Positions 10,062 to 13,288 of a stretch of DNA of 13,288 nt are shown here, piece after piece. The stretch comes from Planctomycetaceae bacterium UBA6172. Lineage in GTDB: Bacteria; Planctomycetota; Planctomycetia; Pirellulales; Pirellulaceae. Under the pieces are notes generated by a model. That model was not told the origin of the DNA, did not search any database, and saw nothing but the letters and a program-made list of their open reading frames with translations. The stretch lies in the NCBI GenBank assembly GCA_002422955.1, contig DITY01000327.1, positions 32,561 to 45,848 of the forward strand, read 5' to 3'. The position numbers and the translations under genes were made by a program. Each line of letters starts with the position of its first letter. Position 1 is the stretch's first letter.

Positions 10062-13000
10062 TCAGCGAAAATCGCGACTGGGTATCGCCAACCCGTTCAA
10101 TTCCTCCGCCATGTCTTCGACGTGGCCGACGATCACGTGGATCACCCCCTGGCGGCTTTCCAATTTCCCTTGAACGAGCCAGGCGTGGCTCGTTTTCGCG
10201 ATGCGATAGAACCGCTGCCAAACCGCCGCGAACAACACCAGGTTGATCGATCCGGTTTCATCCTCCAACGTCACGAACGTCACCCCTTTGGCCGTGCTCG
10301 GGCGTTGGCGAAGCATGACCAACCCGGCCACTTTGACTTGTCGCCCGTCGCGAGTGCGGGGCAGTTCGGCCGCGGTAACGCAGCCCCGTTCCCGCAGCCG
10401 CTCGCGCAAGAACGAAATCGGGTGCGCTTTGAGACTCAAGCCGGTCGTCTGGTAGTCGGCCTGAACCTCTTCCACCGGCATCATCGCCACCAACTGCTCG
10501 GGGACCTCCTCATCGATGTCCTCGGCACCCCACAGCAACGGCCGATCGCCGGGTGACTTTTCCTGCGCCAGGGATTGCCAGATCGCCGCCCGCCGATCGC
10601 GGGTCAGGCTCCGGAGCGCGTCGGCATCCGCTAACACGGTGATCATCCCTTGGCTCAACTCGCCGCGGCGTTTCAGGTCGGCCAGGTCTCGATAAGGGCC
10701 GCCCGCTCGACGCGCATCGACGATCCGCTGGGCCGCATCGATCTGCAAACCTTTGATCATCCGCAACCCCAAGGTCATCCCCACCGCCGCGGGCACTCGG
10801 GCGACGGAATCCCGCTCGGCGACTTGCGTGAGCGTGCAGTCCCAATCGCTGTGGTTGACATCGGGCGGATGCACTTCAACGCCATGTCGCTGCGCATCGG
10901 CGACCAGTTGCGATGCCGTGTAAAACCCCATCGGTTGGCTGTTCAGGACCGCCGCGCAAAATGCGGCCGGATAATGTCGCTTGAGATAGCTAGAAACATA
11001 GACCAGCAGCGCGAAGCTGGCGGCGTGGGATTCGGGAAAGCCGTATTCGCCGAAGCCGCGGATCTGGCGGAACACCTGCTCGGCGAAGTCCCCCGACAAC
11101 CCATTCTGCTCCATCCCTTGCAGCAACTTCACCCGGAAGCGATCGATCACGCCAGGCCTGCGCCACGCCGCCATCGCCCGGCGCAACTGATCCGCCTCGC
11201 CGGGGGTGAAGCCGGCGGCAACCACGGCCAACCGCATCGCCTGTTCCTGAAACAGCGGCACCCCCAGGGTGCGTTCCAGCACCGGGCGCAGGTCGAAGGA
11301 TGGCAGTTCCACCCGCTCCTTGCCCTGGCGGCGGTTGATATAGGGGTGGACCATGCCGCCCTGGATGGGGCCGGGGCGCACGATGGCCACTTCGATCACC
11401 AGATCATAGAACTTGCGCGGCCGCATCCGGGGCAGAAAGTTCAGCTGCGCCCGGCTTTCCACCTGAAACACGCCGATGGCATCGGCGCGGCACAGCATGT
11501 CATAGGTGGCGGGGTCTTCCTTGGGCAGGTTCGCCAGCGTCAGGCGCGGGCCACCGTGGCGCGCGATCAGGTCGAACGACTTGCGAATGCAGGTCAGCAT
11601 CCCCAGCGACAGGATATCGACCTTGAGGATGCCCAGCGTGTCGATATCATCCTTGTCCCATTCGATCACCGTGCGCCCGTCCATCGCGGCGTTTTCAATC
11701 GGGCACAGCTCGTCCAGCCGGCCGCGGGTGATGACAAAGCCGCCGACATGCTGGGACAGATGGCGGGGAAAGCCGATGATCTCGGCGATCAGCCGCAAGG
11801 TCAGGCCAAGGCGGTGGTCCGACGGGTCAAGCCCGATGTCCCCCAGCCGCGCGGGGTCGGGCGGGCTGGCCGACCAGCCCCAGCTTTGCCCGGCCAGCGC
11901 CGCCACGATATCTTCGGACAGGCCCATGACCTTGCCCACCTCGCGGATGGCGGCGCGGGTGCGGAAATGGATGACGGTGGCGACCAGCCCGGCGCGGTCG
12001 CGGCCATAGCGGTCATAGATATGCTGGATCACCTCCTCGCGCCGTTCATGTTCGAAATCGACGTCGATGTCGGGCGGTTCGCCGCGCGCTTCGGACATGA
12101 AGCGTTCGAACACCATGGCAATCACGTCGGGTGCCACCTCGGTAATGCCCAAGGCATAGCAGATCACCGAATTGGCCGCCGACCCGCGGCCCTGGCACAG
12201 GATGCCGCGGCTGCGGGCGAATTCGACGATGTCGTTGACGGTCAGGAAATAGGCGGCAAAGCCCAGGGTGCGGATGATGCGCAATTCCTTGGCCACCTTG
12301 TCGGCGGTGTCGGGTGGCACACCTGCGGGAAAGCGGCGGTGCAGGCCCAGCCCGGTCAGCCGTTCCAGCCGGGCCTGCGGCGCCTCGCCCCCCGCCACCT
12401 CGTCGGGGTAGTCGTAGCTGAGTTCATCCAGCGAGAAACTACAGCGCCCGGCAATGTCGAGCGTGCGGCGCAAGGCGGCGGGATGATGGCGGAACAGGCG
12501 GGCCATGTCGGCAGGCGCCTTCAGCCGGTGTTCGGCATTGGGCAAGGCGTGGCGGCCGATGCGGTCGATGGTCAGGCCCAGGCGCAGGCAGGTCAGCACA
12601 TCGGCCAGCCGGCGGCGGCTGCCATGGTGCATCAGCACATCGCCCGCCGCCACCATCGGCAGGCTCGCCTGCTGGCCAAGGGCAAGGATGGCATCGAACC
12701 GCGCGCGGTCGCGCCCGTCATAGCGCGGGACGGCGCCGATATGGCAGACCCCGGGATAGCGGCGGGCCATCGCCTCCAGTTCCGCGACCTGCGCCCGGGG
12801 CTGGCCTTGGCCTCCGGCGGGGGTATTTGAAGAAAGATGAAGCAGCGGATCGGGCGGCAGGGCGATGAGCATCAGGCCATCGCAGCCGTCCAGCAGGTCG
12901 GCGCGGGTCAGGTGGCACTGGCCCTTGTCCGCGCGCCGCTTGCCGCGCGACAAAAGGCGTGACAGCCCGGCATATCCCGCACGGTGCATCGGCAAGGCCA

Positions 13001-13288
13001 GCCATTCGACAGGGCTGTCGGTCAGGACCAGCCGCGCGCCGGGGATCAGCCGCGGCAAGGGTCCGGGCGGAATGGCCAGCGGGGCATGGGTGCCAAGATC
13101 CTGGCGGCTGGACGGGTCGTGGCGGGTTTGCGACCGGATGGGCAGCGCGCCTTCGGCCCGGGTGCGCGCCAGTTCGCGCAAGGCGGCATGGGCGCGCACC
13201 ACGCCGGCCAGCGAGTTGCGGTCGGTGAGGGCGATGGCGGCCAGCCCCAGTTCGGCCGCGCGCGTCACCAGTTCCTCGGGGTGCGAGG
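10062..13288 (-). CDS. dnaE2: Error-prone DNA polymerase III alpha subunit DnaE2 (N-terminus cut by window edge)
   Basis: The frame is open to the right edge: codons past 13268 read SHPEELV, matching the conserved GASHPEEL segment near the DnaE2 N-terminus, so about 15-20 residues lie outside. The GTG at 13268 is internal; residue numbers count it as 1 (1068 visible residues). Order: PHP domain (1 to about 230, with TDRNSLAG at 15-22), polymerase core with catalytic Asp402 and Asp404 (PDIDVDF, 399-405) and Asp551 (KVDILSLG), fingers with GRGSAANS at 360-367 and ESHAASFALL at 746-755, and an OB fold at about 978-1052. The C-terminus SRDFR resembles the usual SRDF ending of DnaE2, which separates it from replicative DnaE1. 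DnaE2 performs damage-induced translesion synthesis with ImuA/ImuB, usually encoded upstream, which would be beyond the right edge. Codon use and family resemblance change near residues 672-680, so the protein may be a mosaic or an assembly artefact. Stop is TGA at 10062-10064, 28 bp from the convergent sulfatase. Confidence 0.95.
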   Translation of the reverse strand, partial: SHPEELVTRAAELGLAAIALTDRNSLAGVVRAHAALRELARTRAEGALPIRSQTRHDPSSRQDLGTHAPLAIPPGPLPRLIPGARLVLTDSPVEWLALPMHRAGYAGLSRLLSRGKRRADKGQCHLTRADLLDGCDGLMLIALPPDPLLHLSSNTPAGGQGQPRAQVAELEAMARRYPGVCHIGAVPRYDGRDRARFDAILALGQQASLPMVAAGDVLMHHGSRRRLADVLTCLRLGLTIDRIGRHALPNAEHRLKAPADMARLFRHHPAALRRTLDIAGRCSFSLDELSYDYPDEVAGGEAPQARLERLTGLGLHRRFPAGVPPDTADKVAKELRIIRTLGFAAYFLTVNDIVEFARSRGILCQGRGSAANSVICYALGITEVAPDVIAMVFERFMSEARGEPPDIDVDFEHERREEVIQHIYDRYGRDRAGLVATVIHFRTRAAIREVGKVMGLSEDIVAALAGQSWGWSASPPDPARLGDIGLDPSDHRLGLTLRLIAEIIGFPRHLSQHVGGFVITRGRLDELCPIENAAMDGRTVIEWDKDDIDTLGILKVDILSLGMLTCIRKSFDLIARHGGPRLTLANLPKEDPATYDMLCRADAIGVFQVESRAQLNFLPRMRPRKFYDLVIEVAIVRPGPIQGGMVHPYINRRQGKERVELPSFDLRPVLERTLGVPLFQEQAMRLAVVAAGFTPGEADQLRRAMAAWRRPGVIDRFRVKLLQGMEQNGLSGDFAEQVFRQIRGFGEYGFPESHAASFALLVYVSSYLKRHYPAAFCAAVLNSQPMGFYTASQLVADAQRHGVEVHPPDVNHSDWDCTLTQVAERDSVARVPAAVGMTLGLRMIKGLQIDAAQRIVDARRAGGPYRDLADLKRRGELSQGMITVLADADALRSLTRDRRAAIWQSLAQEKSPGDRPLLWGAEDIDEEVPEQLVAMMPVEEVQADYQTTGLSLKAHPISFLRERLRERGCVTAAELPRTRDGRQVKVAGLVMLRQRPSTAKGVTFVTLEDETGSINLVLFAAVWQRFYRIAKTSHAWLVQGKLESRQGVIHVIVGHVEDMAEELNGLAIPSRDFR
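11231..13288. other. Segment of foreign composition (alphaproteobacteria-like) forming the N-terminal two thirds of dnaE2
   Basis: In dnaE2 residues 551-672 all sixteen leucine codons are CTG. In residues 679-841 the fourteen leucines are seven TTG, five CTG and two CTC, and CGA, CAA and GGG also become common, as in the other genes of the window. The change falls between Leu672 (11,255) and Leu680 (11,231). From there to the right edge the protein reads to me like Rhodobacterales DnaE2 (for example the ALPNAEHRLK, AALRRTLDIAGRC and GGEAPQARLERL stretches). The taxonomic assignment is from memory; the codon shift is directly counted. It could be a recombinant gene or two templates joined during assembly. 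Confidence 0.6.
12821..12840 (+). repeat. Possible copy of a dispersed Rhodobacterales short repeat inside dnaE2
   Basis: The string GGGTATTTGAAGAAAGATGA, preceded by GC-rich CCGGCGG, stands out as an AT-rich island in very GC-rich sequence. Strings of the type GGGTATTTGAAGAAAGATGA following a G-rich run are, to my recollection, frequent between genes in Rhodobacteraceae. Here it is read in the antisense direction as coding sequence, giving HLSSNTPAGG at residues 144-153 of DnaE2. Confidence 0.4.

Noticed and set aside
10650..12830. Open frame of 726 codons on the plus strand opposite dnaE2
   Set aside because: Antisense to a well-supported polymerase; the His/Gln/Asp-rich composition is the mirror of the sense codons and no domain is visible. 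It also crosses the composition switch unchanged, as a shadow would.

Overview
The left 11.2 kb reads like a planctomycete chromosome, probably Pirellulales-like. The support is the gene set: an FG-GAP/ASPIC-UnbV (CRTAC1) lipoprotein, a multiheme cytochrome c fused to TPRs, a membrane-anchored TPR protein, a secreted sulfatase and a long GyrB. High GC with frequent TTG, CGA, GGG and TCG codons and weak Shine-Dalgarno signals fits too. This placement is inference; no marker such as rRNA is present. No rRNA, tRNA, CRISPR array, transposase or integrase was seen, and no gene-free gap exceeds about 180 bases.

Layout: (1) 121-1977 (+), CRTAC1/ASPIC-UnbV lipoprotein. (2) 1966-4044 (-), putative lipoprotein with seven CXXCH haem sites and C-terminal TPRs, convergent with gene 1 and overlapping it by 12 bp. 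(3) A 179-bp divergent intergenic region with a good sigma70-like promoter facing right. (4) 4224-5603 (+), TPR protein with one N-terminal membrane segment. (5) 5713-8283 (+), gyrB. (6) 8354-10033 (+), exported heparan-N-sulfatase-like sulfatase. (7) 10062 to beyond the right edge (-), dnaE2, the error-prone polymerase of mutasome-type SOS mutagenesis. Bases 1-120 hold only the leader of gene 1 and a possible scrap of an upstream gene.

Genes 1, 2 and 4 look like one extracytoplasmic neighbourhood: a surface beta-propeller-type protein, a multihaem electron carrier and TPR scaffolds. gyrB is housekeeping, the sulfatase is typical polysaccharide-degradation equipment, and dnaE2 belongs to the DNA-damage response.

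The most notable observation is inside dnaE2. The frame is intact throughout, but base and codon use switch near 11,230-11,255. On the C-terminal side leucine codons are mixed; on the N-terminal side sixteen of sixteen sampled are CTG. The N-terminal side also resembles Rhodobacterales DnaE2 and carries a short string that I recall as a dispersed Rhodobacterales repeat. The gene is therefore either an inter-phylum recombinant or, at least as likely, an assembly chimera joined in a conserved polymerase motif. This should be settled before the right 2 kb is used.
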